From assembly GCF_008929045.1 (NCBI RefSeq), contig NZ_VFAH01000003.1:310001-374000 (forward strand): 64,000 nucleotides of DNA. The letters run 5' to 3'. This DNA is from Noviherbaspirillum aerium (GTDB taxonomy: Bacteria > Pseudomonadota > Gammaproteobacteria > Burkholderiales > Burkholderiaceae_D). Shown in pieces: positions 8,213-20,175 of this stretch. Numbering within the stretch: position 1 is the stretch's first letter; the number at the start of each line of letters is the position of its first letter. Position numbers and translations under genes: made by a program. The notes below the pieces were generated by a model. The model saw only the letters and a program-made list of their open reading frames with translations, was not told where the DNA came from and made no database searches.

Positions 8213-9067
8213 ATGCGACAAGAAACGCGCTTCGAAGGTTCCCAGAATTACGTTGCCACGCAGGATCTGAAACTGGCGGTCAATGCCGCGCTGACGCTGC
8301 AGCGGCCATTGCTGATCAAGGGCGAGCCGGGCACCGGCAAGACCATGCTCGCAGAAGAAGTGGCGGCGGCTCTCGGCATGCCGCTGCTGCAGTGGCACAT
8401 CAAGTCGACCACCAAGGCGCAGCAGGGTCTGTATGAATACGATGCGGTGTCGCGCCTGCGCGATTCCCAGCTCGGCGACGAGCGCGTCAAGGATATTCAC
8501 AACTACATCGTCAAGGGCGTGCTGTGGCAGGCCTTCACTTCCGACCAGCAGGTGGTGCTGCTGATCGACGAGATCGACAAGGCCGACATCGAATTCCCCA
8601 ATGATCTGCTGCGCGAACTCGATCGCATGGAATTCTATGTGTACGAGACGCGCGAAATGGTCAAGGCCAAGAACCGTCCTCTCGTCATCATCACCTCCAA
8701 CAACGAGAAGGAATTGCCGGACGCCTTCCTGCGCCGCTGCTTCTTCCATTACATCAAGTTCCCCGACAAGGACACGATGGAGCAGATCGTGGATGTGCAC
8801 TTCCCCCAGCTGAAGAAGGAGTTGCTGGCGCAGGCGCTGCAGACCTTCTATGAAGTGCGCGACGTGGCGGGCCTCAAGAAGAAACCGTCGACGTCGGAGC
8901 TTCTGGACTGGCTCAAGCTGCTGCTGGCGGAAGATATTCCCCCGGAAGCGCTGCGCAGCAAGGACGCGAAGAACGTCGTGCCGCCGCTGCATGGCGCGCT
9001 GCTGAAGAACGAACAGGATGTGCATCTGTTCGAGCGCCTGGTATACATGTCGCGCACCAATCGCTGA
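8213..9067 (+). CDS. MoxR-family AAA+ ATPase
   Basis: This 284-residue AAA+ ATPase has Walker A GEPGTGKT (37-44), Walker B VVLLIDEID (114-122) and sensor-1 residues in IITSNNEKELPDAFLRRC. MoxR proteins act as chaperones that assemble or activate metal-containing or multisubunit complexes, usually with a VWA-domain partner. Such a partner gene lies 650 bases downstream on the same strand (9716-10885), beyond a small GNAT gene. The three probably form one transcript. The substrate complex is unknown. The relation to CoxD/CoxE-type pairs is by family knowledge, and no cox genes are in the window. Confidence 0.9.
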   Translation: MRQETRFEGSQNYVATQDLKLAVNAALTLQRPLLIKGEPGTGKTMLAEEVAAALGMPLLQWHIKSTTKAQQGLYEYDAVSRLRDSQLGDERVKDIHNYIVKGVLWQAFTSDQQVVLLIDEIDKADIEFPNDLLRELDRMEFYVYETREMVKAKNRPLVIITSNNEKELPDAFLRRCFFHYIKFPDKDTMEQIVDVHFPQLKKELLAQALQTFYEVRDVAGLKKKPSTSELLDWLKLLLAEDIPPEALRSKDAKNVVPPLHGALLKNEQDVHLFERLVYMSRTNR

Positions 9068-9102
9068 TCACCGACGCATCCTGACGCCATGAGCCTTCGC
9101 CT

Positions 9103-9726
9103 ATGAGCTTCGTTGAACCCGTCACGCTGCAAGGACGGCATGCCACGCTGGAACCGCTGGCGCCCGAGCATGAGGAAGACATCCGCGAGTCCGTCCGTGA
9201 CGGCGAACTGTGGAAACTGTTCTTCACCATGGTGCCCGCGCCGGAAGGCATAGGCAACTATATCGCCCAGCTGCTGGCATTGCGCGAGCGCGGACTCGCC
9301 TTTCCCTTTGCGGTTCGCGACAATGCGAGCGGCAAGGTCATCGGCGGCACGCGTTATCTGAATATCGATGCGGCCAACCGCCGTGTCGAAATCGGCGGCA
9401 CCTGGTATGCCGGACGCATGCAGCGCACCGGCATCAACACCGAATGCAAGCTGATGCTGCTTGAGCATGCGTTCGAACGGCTGGACTGCATCGCGGTCGA
9501 GTTCCGCACCGACTGGTTCAACAAGCGCTCGCAGGCCGCCATCGAACGGCTCGGCGCCAAGCGCGACGGTCTCCTGCGCAACCACATGATCATGGCTGAC
9601 GGGCGCATTCGCGATACGGTGGTGTACAGCATCATTCGCAGCGAATGGCCCGGCGTGAAAACCAACCTGCAGTTCAAGCTTGAAGCGGGAGCAGCATCAT
9701 CGACACGAGGGCACCATGCTGATTGA
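9103..9726 (+). CDS. GNAT family N-acetyltransferase, RimJ/RimL-like
   Basis: This 207-residue acetyltransferase of the RimJ/RimL type has VIGGTRYLNIDAANRRVEIG and WYAGRMQRTGINTECK in the acetyl-CoA binding core. The late conserved stretch is EFRTDWFNKRSQAAIERLGA. The acceptor is unknown; relatives modify ribosomal proteins or small molecules. It sits between moxR and the VWA gene and its last 11 bases overlap the VWA start. Translational coupling is likely. The C-terminal tail past residue 185 is not conserved-looking. Confidence 0.85.
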   Translation: MSFVEPVTLQGRHATLEPLAPEHEEDIRESVRDGELWKLFFTMVPAPEGIGNYIAQLLALRERGLAFPFAVRDNASGKVIGGTRYLNIDAANRRVEIGGTWYAGRMQRTGINTECKLMLLEHAFERLDCIAVEFRTDWFNKRSQAAIERLGAKRDGLLRNHMIMADGRIRDTVVYSIIRSEWPGVKTNLQFKLEAGAASSTRGHHAD

Positions 9727-10885
9727 TTTCTTCTTTACGCTCAAGGACGCGAAAATTCCGGTATCGATCAAGGAATTCCTGATCCTGCTGGAAGCCATGC
9801 AGAAGAGCGTCATCAATCCTTCGCTCGACGAATTCTATTTTTTGTCGCGCACCACGCTGGTCAAGGACGAAGCGCACTACGACAAATTCGACAAGGCCTT
9901 CGGCCTTTATTTCCGCGGCATCGATGCCATCTTCGAGAAGCATCCGGAAATTCCGCTCGAATGGCTGCAGAAGCGCATGGAGCGCGAGCTGACCCCGGAG
10001 CAGAAGGCCGCCATCGAGAAGTTCGGCTATGACAAGCTGATGGATCGCCTGAAGGAATTGCTGAAGGAGCAGAAGGAGCGCCATGAAGGCGGCAGCAAGT
10101 GGATCGGCACCGGCGGCACCTCGCCCTTCGGCAACGGCGGGCAGAACCCGGAAGGCATCCGCATCGGCGGCGAAGGCGGAAACCGCACGGCGGTCAAGGT
10201 CTGGGAAGCGCGCTCCTACCGCGATTACGACGATGAACGCGAACTCGGCACCCGCAACATCAAGGTGGCGCTGCGCCGCCTGCGCAAGTTCGCGCGCGAA
10301 GGCGCGGAGGAGGAACTGGCGCTCGACGACACCATCCGCGCCACCGCCAACAATGCCGGCTATCTCGACATCAAGATGCAGCCGGAGCGCAAGAACAACA
10401 TCAAGGTGCTGATGCTGCTGGATGTCGGCGGCACCATGGACGACCACATCGCCCGCACCGAAGAACTGTTTTCCGCGGCGAAGACCGAATTCAAGAACAT
10501 GGAATTCTTCTACTTCCACAACTGCGTCTACGACTACCTGTGGAAGAACAACCGGCGCCGCCACGCGGAGCGGTTTCCGACCTGGGACATCCTGCGCAAG
10601 TATCCGCCGGATACCAAGCTGATCTTCGTCGGCGACGCCACCATGAGTCCCTACGAGATTCTTCAGCCGGGCGGCTCGGTCGAATACAACAACGAGGAAG
10701 CCGGCGCGGAATGGCTGCAGCGTTTCACCGGCACCTTCCCGAAATTCATCTGGCTCAATCCGGAGCCGGAAGGTCTGTGGCAGTACCGTCAATCGATTTC
10801 GGTGATACGGCAACTGATGAACAACCGCATGTTTCCGGTGACGATCGAGGGCCTGGAACGCGGCATGCGCATGCTGAGCAAGTAG
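9716..10885 (+). CDS. VWA (CoxE-like) domain protein
   Basis: This 389-residue protein has a C-terminal von Willebrand factor A domain from about residue 228. The MIDAS-like motif is LLDVGGTMDDH (Asp236), in which the usual DxSxS reads DxGxT; a Gly at the first position is common in this CoxE-related family. The N-terminal half is helical and contains a Gly-rich linker at about 125-156. ATG 9716 has GAGG upstream, and the start codon lies inside the GNAT gene. A longer in-frame extension to 9680 looks like overlap read-through. Partnering with the upstream MoxR ATPase is expected from family knowledge. Confidence 0.85.
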   Translation: MLIDFFFTLKDAKIPVSIKEFLILLEAMQKSVINPSLDEFYFLSRTTLVKDEAHYDKFDKAFGLYFRGIDAIFEKHPEIPLEWLQKRMERELTPEQKAAIEKFGYDKLMDRLKELLKEQKERHEGGSKWIGTGGTSPFGNGGQNPEGIRIGGEGGNRTAVKVWEARSYRDYDDERELGTRNIKVALRRLRKFAREGAEEELALDDTIRATANNAGYLDIKMQPERKNNIKVLMLLDVGGTMDDHIARTEELFSAAKTEFKNMEFFYFHNCVYDYLWKNNRRRHAERFPTWDILRKYPPDTKLIFVGDATMSPYEILQPGGSVEYNNEEAGAEWLQRFTGTFPKFIWLNPEPEGLWQYRQSISVIRQLMNNRMFPVTIEGLERGMRMLSK

Positions 10886-10915
10886 GCGCTTCCCCGCCTG
10901 GCGAGATGCGGATTC

Positions 10916-11746
10916 TCAGCGGGTCTGGGGAAGATACTTTTTCATCACCGTGAGCAGGTGATGGTTCGCGATCGGCTTGTTGAGGAAACCTTCGACGCCG
11001 ACATAGCGGGCTTGCTGCCTGTCGTATTCCGCCGGATTGCCGAGCAGGAGAATGACGGTCGTCTTGATTGGAGAATCCTTTTCCTTGATGCCCCAGCACA
11101 ATCGATACGGATCGACGCCCGGGGTCGATGTATTGATCATGACCACCGCCATCGGAATCGTCCGGCACAGTTCCACGGCTGTCGCCTCGTCGGTTGCCCA
11201 CAACACCGGGACCCGCTGCCGCGCCAGGAGTTCGGACAGGTAATCGCGCGAAACGCTGCTCTTGTCGATGACCAGCACCGCGCCATTTGCCGGGATCCTG
11301 CCGCGCAACTGTTCATATTCGGCTGGATGGGTGAGGTCGATATCCGGCCGCGGGCGCCGCCGGCGCTCCGTCACCGTGACGACATCCGATGCCTCGAGCC
11401 GCGACAAGGCATCGGCCCGCCGCTCAATCAGACGATCAAGCACTTCGAAAAGGCCGCTCCAGCTGAACGGGATATCGATCCGGGGATAATCCAGCTGAAT
11501 CGCAGGTTGCCCGATGAGCAGCGCCGGGCGCAGCTCGGAGGGACGCAAATGCGCCAGCGTGGCCAGCGCCCCGAGATGGGAAGCGGCTGCAATATGAAGA
11601 TCCGGATCCTGCAGGTTGTCATCATCCAGCCGGACATAATCGAAACCCTTCCCTTGCCTCTCCGCAAATGCGGTATCGAAGGCATCGGCTTCCTGTGGAC
11701 CGAATCCCAGGAGGCGTACGGCAAATGGAAAGGTTTGAGCGGACAT
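10916..11746 (-). CDS. Receiver-like protein lacking the phospho-acceptor Asp
   Basis: This 276-residue cytoplasmic protein has an unassigned N-terminal half (about 1-140). A response-regulator fold follows at about 150-275: AVLVIDKSSVSRDYL at strand 1, then VVMINTSTPGVDPYRL where the acceptor Asp should be, and the conserved Lys in GFLNKPI. The acceptor position is Asn, so this is probably a phosphorylation-independent pseudo-receiver. ATG 11746 is chosen; a TTG start at 11806 would add 20 residues. No ribosome site is clear for either. It is convergent with the VWA gene, and its role is unknown. Confidence 0.65.
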   Translation of the reverse strand: MSAQTFPFAVRLLGFGPQEADAFDTAFAERQGKGFDYVRLDDDNLQDPDLHIAAASHLGALATLAHLRPSELRPALLIGQPAIQLDYPRIDIPFSWSGLFEVLDRLIERRADALSRLEASDVVTVTERRRRPRPDIDLTHPAEYEQLRGRIPANGAVLVIDKSSVSRDYLSELLARQRVPVLWATDEATAVELCRTIPMAVVMINTSTPGVDPYRLCWGIKEKDSPIKTTVILLLGNPAEYDRQQARYVGVEGFLNKPIANHHLLTVMKKYLPQTR

Positions 11747-12078
11747 GATGTTGCATTCTATAAATTTTTTCCCAGGGCGTAATACCACAACTGAATTCTG
11801 TAGCAATTACATCGCTTTTTGGCTGTGGCAATGGAAATAAATCTTTCCTTCATTGCCAACACGACAATGAAAAGCCGATGCGACAACCGTGCCCGAGTGC
11901 CTTCCCAATGTCCACTTCAGGTTGCATAAGGGTGAACTATCCCCATATACCGTAGGCTGGATGTTGCAATCCCACGCAGTACCAAGCCCTCGCCGGCCTC
12001 AATTTTCATTAGAATGCTGGGGGACTTATGTTTAAATACCTTCCCTTTGGAAATTCCCATTTTTGATGTCTTCATTGC
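11747..12078. other. Divergent intergenic region before parE
   Basis: This 332-bp gap is AT-richer than its surroundings and separates the pseudo-receiver gene (minus) from parE (plus). It must hold promoters for both directions. I see only weak candidates, such as TAGAAT near 12011, and no coding sequence or repeat. Confidence 0.4.
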
Positions 12079-14067
<1,989 letters not shown>

Positions 14068-14077
14068 GCCCATACGC

Positions 14078-14854
14078 ATGAAACGACTGGCCGCCATTGC
14101 CGCCCTGTGCATCGCCTTTGCCGCTCCGGCTGTCAGGGCGGATATCTATGGCTACGTCGATGCGGACGGCATTGCACACTTTTCCACTGAAAAGCTGGAT
14201 GAGCGCTACCAGCTGTTCCAGCGCGGGAATGCCTCGTTCGATTCCGCGCAGCTCGGTTCTTCGGCCAGGGCAGCCGCCGTGGAAAGCGGCGACACGCCGT
14301 TGTCGCGTTATCTTTCACGCCATCCCGGCCTGGCGAAGGTGGAACCGCTGCTGAAGGAGGCGGCCGAGGAATTTTCGATCGACCCGGCATTGCTGAAAGC
14401 AGTAATGGCCGCCGAGTCGGGCTTCAATCCGAATGCAGTGTCTCCGAAGGGCGCGATCGGCCTGATGCAGGTGATGCCCGCGACCGCGGAACGCTATGGG
14501 CTGCAGGGCGACCGCAAGCGCACGCTGGAACAGAAGCTGGCCGATCCGAAAACCAACATCCGCCTCGCGGCGCGCTACCTGCGCGATCTGCACAAGCTGT
14601 TTCCGTCGCGGCCGGAACTGGTGGTCGCTTCCTACAACGCCGGCGAAGGCGCGGTGCAGAAGTACCGGAACAACATTCCGCCCTACCCGGAGACGCGCAA
14701 CTATGTGCAGATCGTCAAGCAGTTCTACCAGATCTACAAACCGGCGGCACAGTCGCTGACGGTAGCGGCGCTGGACAGCGAGAGCGGCGGCGCCAAGCGC
14801 ATTCACATGACGATTCCCGGGCGCCGCAACATGCCGGCGTCCGTACTAGAGTGA
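14078..14854 (+). CDS. Periplasmic lytic transglycosylase (DUF4124 + SLT)
   Basis: This 258-residue exported murein-cleaving enzyme has a signal peptide at residues 1-21. A short DUF4124-type segment ([16 protein letters not shown]) is followed by a family 1 SLT domain from about residue 88. That domain has the catalytic Glu113 in [19 protein letters not shown] and the motifs [14 protein letters not shown] and [11 protein letters not shown]. It should cleave the beta-1,4 bond between MurNAc and GlcNAc to give 1,6-anhydro ends. It starts 10 bases after parE and ends 13 bases before parC. The link to topoisomerase is probably positional only. Confidence 0.9.
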   Translation: MKRLAAIAALCIAFAAPAVRADIYGYVDADGIAHFSTEKLDERYQLFQRGNASFDSAQLGSSARAAAVESGDTPLSRYLSRHPGLAKVEPLLKEAAEEFSIDPALLKAVMAAESGFNPNAVSPKGAIGLMQVMPATAERYGLQGDRKRTLEQKLADPKTNIRLAARYLRDLHKLFPSRPELVVASYNAGEGAVQKYRNNIPPYPETRNYVQIVKQFYQIYKPAAQSLTVAALDSESGGAKRIHMTIPGRRNMPASVLE

Positions 14855-14867
14855 CTCAAGAACCACG

Positions 14868-17183
14868 ATGACAGAACAAGCGAACCTGTTTGAAAACATG
14901 CCCTCAGGCGACGGCGAAGCGCTGACGCTGGCGACCTTCGCCGAACGCGCCTATCTCGATTACGCAATCTCGGTGGTCAAGGGCCGCGCCCTGCCCGACG
15001 TCAGCGACGGCCAGAAGCCGGTGCAGCGCCGCATCCTGTATGCGATGCATGAGCTCGGCCTGAACTCCACCGCCAAGCCGCGCAAGTCGGCGGCCGTGGT
15101 CGGCGACGTGCTCGGCAAGCTGCATCCGCACGGCGACCAGTCGGTATACGACGCGCTGGTGCGCATGGCGCAGTCATTCTCGCTGCGCTATCCGCTGATC
15201 GACGGCCAGGGCAACTTCGGTTCCCGCGACGGCGACGGCGCGGCGGCGATGCGCTATACCGAAGCCCGCCTGACGCCGATCTCGCGCCTGCTGCTGGACG
15301 AGATCGACATGGGCACCGTCGATTTCGCGCCCAACTATGACGGCACGTCGGAAGAGCCGAAGCTGCTGCCGGCGCGCCTGCCCTTCGTGCTGCTCAACGG
15401 CGCCTCCGGCATCGCGGTCGGCCTGGCCACGGAAATTCCTTCGCACAACCTGACCGAAGTGGCGAGGGCTGCGGTGGCGATGATCCGCAATCCCAAGATC
15501 ACGCATGCGGAACTGATGGAACTGGTCCCCGGCCCGGATTTCCCGGGCGGCGGCCAGATCATCACCCCGACCTCGGCCATCTCGGAAATGTACGAGAACG
15601 GCCGCGGCACGCTCAAGGTGCGGGCACGCTGGAAGATCGAAGACCTGGCGCGCGGCCAGTGGCAGGCGGTCGTCACCGAGCTGCCGCCCGGCACCTCGGC
15701 GCAGAAGGTGCTCGAGGAAATCGAGGAGCTCACCAATCCCAAGGTCAAGACCGGCAAGAAGTCGCTGCTGCCGGACCAGCTGGCGATGAAGCAGATGGTG
15801 CTCGGCGTGCTCGACACGGTGCGCGACGAATCCGGCAAGGATGCGCCGGTGCGCCTGGTTTTCGAACCGAAATCGAAGAACCAGGACCAGACGGAATTCA
15901 TGAACATCCTGCTGGCCAACACTTCGCTCGAAAGCGGCAGCTCGATCAACCTCGTCATGATCGGCGGCGACGGTCGTCCGCGCCAGAAAGGCCTCGGCCA
16001 CATCCTGCGCGAATGGATCGATTTCCGCTTCGCGACGATCACCCGCCGCACCCAGTTCCGCCTGCGCAAGGTCGATGACCGCATCCATATCCTGGAAGGC
16101 CGCGAGGCGGTGCTGCTCAACATCGACAAGGTGATCAGGATCATCCGCGAATCGGACGAACCGAAACCGGCGCTGATGCAAGCCTTCAAGCTGTCGGACC
16201 GGCAGGCCGAGGACATCCTTGAAATCCGCCTGCGCCAGCTGGCGCGGCTGGAAGCGATCAAGATCCAGCAGGAACTGGATGAATTGCGCAAGGAAAAGAC
16301 CACGCTGCATGATCTGCTCGACAATCCGGCGTCGATGAAGCGGCTGGTGATCAAGGAAATCGAGACCGATGCGAAGCAGTTCGGCGATGCTCGCCGCACC
16401 CTGATCAAGGAAGCCGAACGCGCCAGCGTCGAACAGAAAGTCATCGACGAGCCGGTGACCGTGGTGATCTCGCAGAAGGGCTGGGTGCGCGCACGCGGCG
16501 GCCATGGCCACGACCCGGCGCAATTCACCTTCAAGGCGGGCGACACCCTGTACGGCACCTTCGAATGCCGCACCGTCGATACCCTGCTCGCCTTCGGTTC
16601 CAACGGCCGCATCTACTCGGTGCCGGTCACATCGCTGCCGGGCGCGCGAGGCGACGGCGTGCCGGTGACGACGCTGCTCGAACTGGCCAGCGGCTCGCGC
16701 CTGCTGCACTACTTCGTCGGCCCGGCGGATACCACGCTGCTAATGGCATCGACGGCCGCTTACGGCTTCACTGCCAAGGCCGGCGACATGGTCAGCCGGA
16801 TCAAGGCGGGCAAAGCCTTCCTGACGCTGGAGGAAGGCGATGAACCGGTCGCTCCGCGCATCGTGGAAGGCAATGCCAGCGCGATTGCCTGTCTGTCCGA
16901 AAAGGGACGCCTGCTGGTGTTCGGCCTGGACGAGGTGAAGTACCAGCCGGGCGGCGGACGCGGCGTGATCCTGATGGAACTGGAGCCGAACGAGAAGCTG
17001 CTGGCGGCCCAGCCGATCAGCCAGAAGGGCGTGACCGTGGTCGGCATGGGCCGCGGCGGCAAGGCGCAGGAACTCAGCCTGTCGGCTTCCGTGCTGGCGC
17101 CGCATATCGGCAAGCGCGCACGCAAGGGCAAGAGCCTCGAAGGAACGAAGATCAAGCCCGCAGCACTGTTGCCTAATCAGTAA
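14868..17183 (+). CDS. parC: DNA topoisomerase IV subunit A
   Basis: This 771-residue DNA-breaking subunit of topoisomerase IV has the catalytic Tyr130 in [10 protein letters not shown]. The quinolone-resistance region is around [19 protein letters not shown]-terminal DNA-wrapping region with beta-pinwheel-like repeats ends the protein. The length fits ParC (about 750-780 residues) and not GyrA. Proximity to parE supports the assignment. A terminator follows 24 bases after the stop, closing the parE-transglycosylase-parC unit. Confidence 0.95.
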   Translation: MTEQANLFENMPSGDGEALTLATFAERAYLDYAISVVKGRALPDVSDGQKPVQRRILYAMHELGLNSTAKPRKSAAVVGDVLGKLHPHGDQSVYDALVRMAQSFSLRYPLIDGQGNFGSRDGDGAAAMRYTEARLTPISRLLLDEIDMGTVDFAPNYDGTSEEPKLLPARLPFVLLNGASGIAVGLATEIPSHNLTEVARAAVAMIRNPKITHAELMELVPGPDFPGGGQIITPTSAISEMYENGRGTLKVRARWKIEDLARGQWQAVVTELPPGTSAQKVLEEIEELTNPKVKTGKKSLLPDQLAMKQMVLGVLDTVRDESGKDAPVRLVFEPKSKNQDQTEFMNILLANTSLESGSSINLVMIGGDGRPRQKGLGHILREWIDFRFATITRRTQFRLRKVDDRIHILEGREAVLLNIDKVIRIIRESDEPKPALMQAFKLSDRQAEDILEIRLRQLARLEAIKIQQELDELRKEKTTLHDLLDNPASMKRLVIKEIETDAKQFGDARRTLIKEAERASVEQKVIDEPVTVVISQKGWVRARGGHGHDPAQFTFKAGDTLYGTFECRTVDTLLAFGSNGRIYSVPVTSLPGARGDGVPVTTLLELASGSRLLHYFVGPADTTLLMASTAAYGFTAKAGDMVSRIKAGKAFLTLEEGDEPVAPRIVEGNASAIACLSEKGRLLVFGLDEVKYQPGGGRGVILMELEPNEKLLAAQPISQKGVTVVGMGRGGKAQELSLSASVLAPHIGKRARKGKSLEGTKIKPAALLPNQ

Positions 17184-17206
17184 TCGCGTCGGTCCGCGTA
17201 GCAACA

Positions 17207-17241
17207 ACGGGCGTTTTCTCTTGCGGGAAGACGCCCGTTTT
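17207..17241 (+). terminator. Rho-independent terminator after parC
   Basis: Arms ACGGGCGT (17207-17214) and ACGCCCGT (17231-17238), extended by flanking T/A pairs, precede a T run. It closes the parE-parC transcript. Confidence 0.85.
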
Positions 17242-17303
17242 TCATGCCCGGTTGGCAAAGGCAAAAGCGCGAAAAATAGCAGGGCTCCGGGGAGCGGCAA
17301 AGC

Positions 17304-17327
17304 AAAACGCCCCGGCTGGCGGGGCGT
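17304..17327 (-). terminator. Rho-independent terminator after the aminotransferase
   Basis: Arms ACGCCCCG (17307-17314) and CGGGGCGT (17320-17327) with a 5-base loop are followed by TTTT on the minus strand. It lies 33 bases after the aminotransferase stop. Confidence 0.8.
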
Positions 17328-17359
17328 CTTTATTGACTTCCAGATCTAAAGAGCAGAGC

Positions 17360-18553
17360 TTAGAGCTTCGCGGCGATCAGCTTGCCGAGGCGCTCCACGC
17401 CTTCGCGGATCTTCGCCGGCGGCACGGTCACGAAGGACAGGCGCAGCGTGTTCTGCTCCGGCGCATTTGCATAGAACGGCGCGCCGGGCACGAAGGCCAC
17501 CAGCTGTTCGATCGACTCGTCGAGCAGCTTCATGCTGTCGATATGCTTGGGCAGCGTCACCCAGATGAACATGCCGCCTTCCGGCCGGGTCCAGGTGACC
17601 GACGAGGGGAAGAATTCGGTCAGCGCATCGAGCATTGCCTGGCACTGGTCTGCGTAAAGCTTACGGATGGTGGGAATGTGCTCGGTGAGGAAACCGTCCT
17701 TGATGGTTTCATAGACGACCATCTGCGTCAGCGTCGCGGTATGCAGGTCGGCGGCCTGCTTGGCCTGCTCCAGCTTGCGGATCAGCGGGACCGGTGCGAC
17801 CACGTAGCCAAGGCGAATGCCCGGTGTCAGCACCTTGGAGAAGGAGCCCATGTAGATCACGCCGTTCGGGTTCATGGTCAGCAGCTTCTGCAGCGGCTCG
17901 CCGCGGTAGCTGAGCGCGCCGTAGGGATCGTCCTCGATCAGCGGCAGGCCGAGGCGGGCGCAGGCTTCGACCAGCGCGATGCGGCGTTCGAGCGGCATAG
18001 TGCGGCCGGTGGGGTTCTGGAAATTCGGGAGTGCGTACAGCAGGCGCGCGCCTTGTGCGAGGCCGGCGACATGCTCAGGCAGAAGACCGTTCTCGTCGGT
18101 AGGTACCGAGACGAATTCCGGACGGTAGACGGAGAAGGCCTGCAATGCGCCGAGATAGCTCGGCGTCTCGACCAGCACGCGGCTGCCTTCATCGACCAGC
18201 ACCTTGGCCAGCAGGTCCAGGCCCTGCTGTGAGCCCGACACCATCAATACCTGCTCGGGAACGATCTTGGCGCCATCGGTGGACAAGGAATCGGCGATCC
18301 ACTGGCGCAGCGGCAGATAACCGTCGGAAGGACCGTATTGCAACGCCACCTTGCCCTGCTTCGACAGGACGCTGTCGAAGACGGTGCGCATGCGCTCGAC
18401 CGGGAAGGTTTCAGGCGAAGGCAGGCCGCCCGCAAATGAGATCACCTCGGGACGCGCGGTCACCTTGAGGATTTCTCGGATGGCCGAGCTCTGCAGCTGT
18501 TCGGCGCGCTCGGAGAATTGCCATTGGATCGGGGTCGGATTTTCCATTTTCAT
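17360..18553 (-). CDS. PLP-dependent aminotransferase, LysN/MocR-type class I
   Basis: This 397-residue fold-type I aminotransferase is similar to 2-aminoadipate (LysN-like) and aromatic/branched-chain aminotransferases. Features are ISFAGGLPSPETFP near the N-terminus, NFQNPTGRTM, IEDDPYG with the cofactor Asp, and the PLP Lys240 in MGSFSKVLTPGIRLGY. Unlike the MocR protein at 22785, it has no DNA-binding domain. ATG 18553 is chosen; the open frame extends 15 residues more without conserved content. The amino donor cannot be fixed from sequence. The neighbourhood of amino-acid exporters, RidA and a dehydratase suggests amino-acid catabolism. Confidence 0.85.
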   Translation of the reverse strand: MKMENPTPIQWQFSERAEQLQSSAIREILKVTARPEVISFAGGLPSPETFPVERMRTVFDSVLSKQGKVALQYGPSDGYLPLRQWIADSLSTDGAKIVPEQVLMVSGSQQGLDLLAKVLVDEGSRVLVETPSYLGALQAFSVYRPEFVSVPTDENGLLPEHVAGLAQGARLLYALPNFQNPTGRTMPLERRIALVEACARLGLPLIEDDPYGALSYRGEPLQKLLTMNPNGVIYMGSFSKVLTPGIRLGYVVAPVPLIRKLEQAKQAADLHTATLTQMVVYETIKDGFLTEHIPTIRKLYADQCQAMLDALTEFFPSSVTWTRPEGGMFIWVTLPKHIDSMKLLDESIEQLVAFVPGAPFYANAPEQNTLRLSFVTVPPAKIREGVERLGKLIAAKL

Positions 18554-18802
18554 ACTTGTCTCACTGGGTTGATGGCAAATGGCGCAACTCGCATTCACCG
18601 TGTACGCATTCGCCTTTATTAAGCTCCGCTTGTGGCGGACTTCTGCCGAACCGGCATCGGGTAGACGCCGGCCGGAACCGAGAATTGTAGTGCATGCGGC
18701 CCATAATGGGCGGTGTTCATTTCAACTGCAGGACAGTTTTACAGGCTCCGCCCGGCGAGAATTGCAAGAACGTTACTGTCCGTACTGCGGTTTCATTCTT
18801 TT

Positions 18803-19636
18803 TCAGGCAACGATGCTGCCTTCAATGCAACTGACCGCCTGTCCGGCGAGCCAGATGGTGTCGCCGTCATGCGTGATGCGGATATGTCCATCCCTGCCGA
18901 CGCATCGGCCCTGTCGCGCGCGGTAATCCTGCGCGCCGCGCCGTTGGCGCAGGTAACAGGCTACCGCGCCGTTGCCGCTGCCGCACACCGGGTCTTCGGG
19001 AGTGCCTTCATGCGGCGCGAAGGAACGCACTTCCGGCGTTTCGCCCTCCATGCCGAAGAGCGTGATGCCATTGGTCTGTGCCCGCCGCGCCACCGCGGCG
19101 ATGCCTTCCATCGACGGCCGGAGCGTACGCAGCAGCTCGCCGCTGGCCACCTGCCCTGTCAGCCATACGATGCCGAGATCGACCGCGACGGGCGCAGCCA
19201 GCAGCGGTGCGCCGATCGCCTTTTCTACGGCCGCGCGCACGTCATCATCCGCCGGCCGCATGCGGGCCTGCGGCAAGGCGAGCGCGATGCCGTCTCCGCC
19301 AGTCCGCAGTCGCACCAGGCCGACGCCGCATTCCTGCAGCAGCTCGCCCGGCCGCTTCGGTGCATAACCGGAAGCCAGCACCGCATGCGCGCTGCCGATG
19401 GTCGGATGCCCGGCAAAGGGCAGCTCGCTTCCGGGGCAGAAGATGCGCAGCCGGTAATCGGCCGCAGGCGTCGCCGGCGCGCAGACAAAGGTGGTCTCGG
19501 ACAAATTGGTCCAGCGCGCGATGGCTTGCATCTGTTCGCTCGTCAGGCCGTCGCCGTCGAGCACGACGGCGACCGGGTTGCCCTGATAGGGAACGGTCGT
19601 GAATACATCCACCTGCCTGAAGCGTCGCTGGATCAT
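18803..19636 (-). CDS. PhzF family isomerase-like protein
   Basis: This 277-residue protein has the two-lobed diaminopimelate-epimerase fold of PhzF. The N-terminus has VDVFTTVPYQGNPVAVV and the conserved Glu47 in ARWTNLSETTFV, and the second lobe has FAGHPTIGSAHAVL and EDPVCGSGNGAVA. PhzF in phenazine producers isomerises DHHA. Most homologues, including this one without phz neighbours, have no known substrate. It precedes the aminotransferase on the same strand with a 249-bp gap, so a shared transcript is uncertain. Confidence 0.85.
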   Translation of the reverse strand: MIQRRFRQVDVFTTVPYQGNPVAVVLDGDGLTSEQMQAIARWTNLSETTFVCAPATPAADYRLRIFCPGSELPFAGHPTIGSAHAVLASGYAPKRPGELLQECGVGLVRLRTGGDGIALALPQARMRPADDDVRAAVEKAIGAPLLAAPVAVDLGIVWLTGQVASGELLRTLRPSMEGIAAVARRAQTNGITLFGMEGETPEVRSFAPHEGTPEDPVCGSGNGAVACYLRQRRGAQDYRARQGRCVGRDGHIRITHDGDTIWLAGQAVSCIEGSIVA

Positions 19637-19662
19637 GGCGGTCCGTGAAAAGGAAAAGAGCG

Positions 19663-20121
19663 TTAAGCGAGTTCGGCGATCAGCTCGATCTCGACGCAGG
19701 CGCCCAGCGGAATCTGGGCCACGCCGAATGCGGAACGGGCATGCTTGCCCTGCTCGCCGAAGACTTCGCCGAGGAGTTCGGACGCACCGTTGGTCACGAG
19801 ATGCTGCTCGGTGAATTCCGATGTGGAATTCACCAGGCTCATTACCTTGACGATGCGCTTGACGCGGTTGAGGTCGCCGCCGCAGGCCGCCTGCAGGGTG
19901 GCCATCAGGTCGACGGCGACGGCGCGGGCCGCCAGCTTGCCCTCATCGGTCGTCATGTTCTTGCCGAGCTGGCCGACCCAGGGCTTGCCGTCCTTCTTGG
20001 CGATATGGCCGGAGAGATAGACGGTATTGCCGGTCTGCGCATACATGACATAGGCGGCGGCGGGCGCGGCGACTGCGGGCAGTTCGATGTTCAGGGTTTT
20101 CAGTTTGTCGTAAAAGGACAC
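19663..20121 (-). CDS. RidA family (YjgF/YER057c/UK114) protein
   Basis: This 152-residue protein of the RidA superfamily is of the longer subtype with a TGNTVYLSGHIAKKDGKPWVG core and late VEIELIAEL. RidA enzymes hydrolyse reactive enamine/imine intermediates such as 2-aminoacrylate released by PLP dehydratases. This subtype lacks the canonical Arg of true RidA as far as I can see, so activity is uncertain. The start is GTG at 20121, since GGAG lies six bases upstream; a TTG at 20133 is less likely. The threonine dehydratase gene 1.5 kb upstream on the same strand gives a plausible functional link. Confidence 0.8.
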   Translation of the reverse strand: MSFYDKLKTLNIELPAVAAPAAAYVMYAQTGNTVYLSGHIAKKDGKPWVGQLGKNMTTDEGKLAARAVAVDLMATLQAACGGDLNRVKRIVKVMSLVNSTSEFTEQHLVTNGASELLGEVFGEQGKHARSAFGVAQIPLGACVEIELIAELA

Positions 20122-20175
20122 GATGGACTCCAAGTCAGGTGTGAAAGGTCATGGTTGAGGCGCTCATTCTACCGG

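Noticed and set aside
15174-16709. 511-codon minus-strand frame opposite parC
   Set aside because: Shadow of parC, with no recognisable domain or start site.
17360-18553. A second MocR regulator
   Set aside because: The protein has the aminotransferase domain only and starts without a winged HTH, so it is an enzyme.
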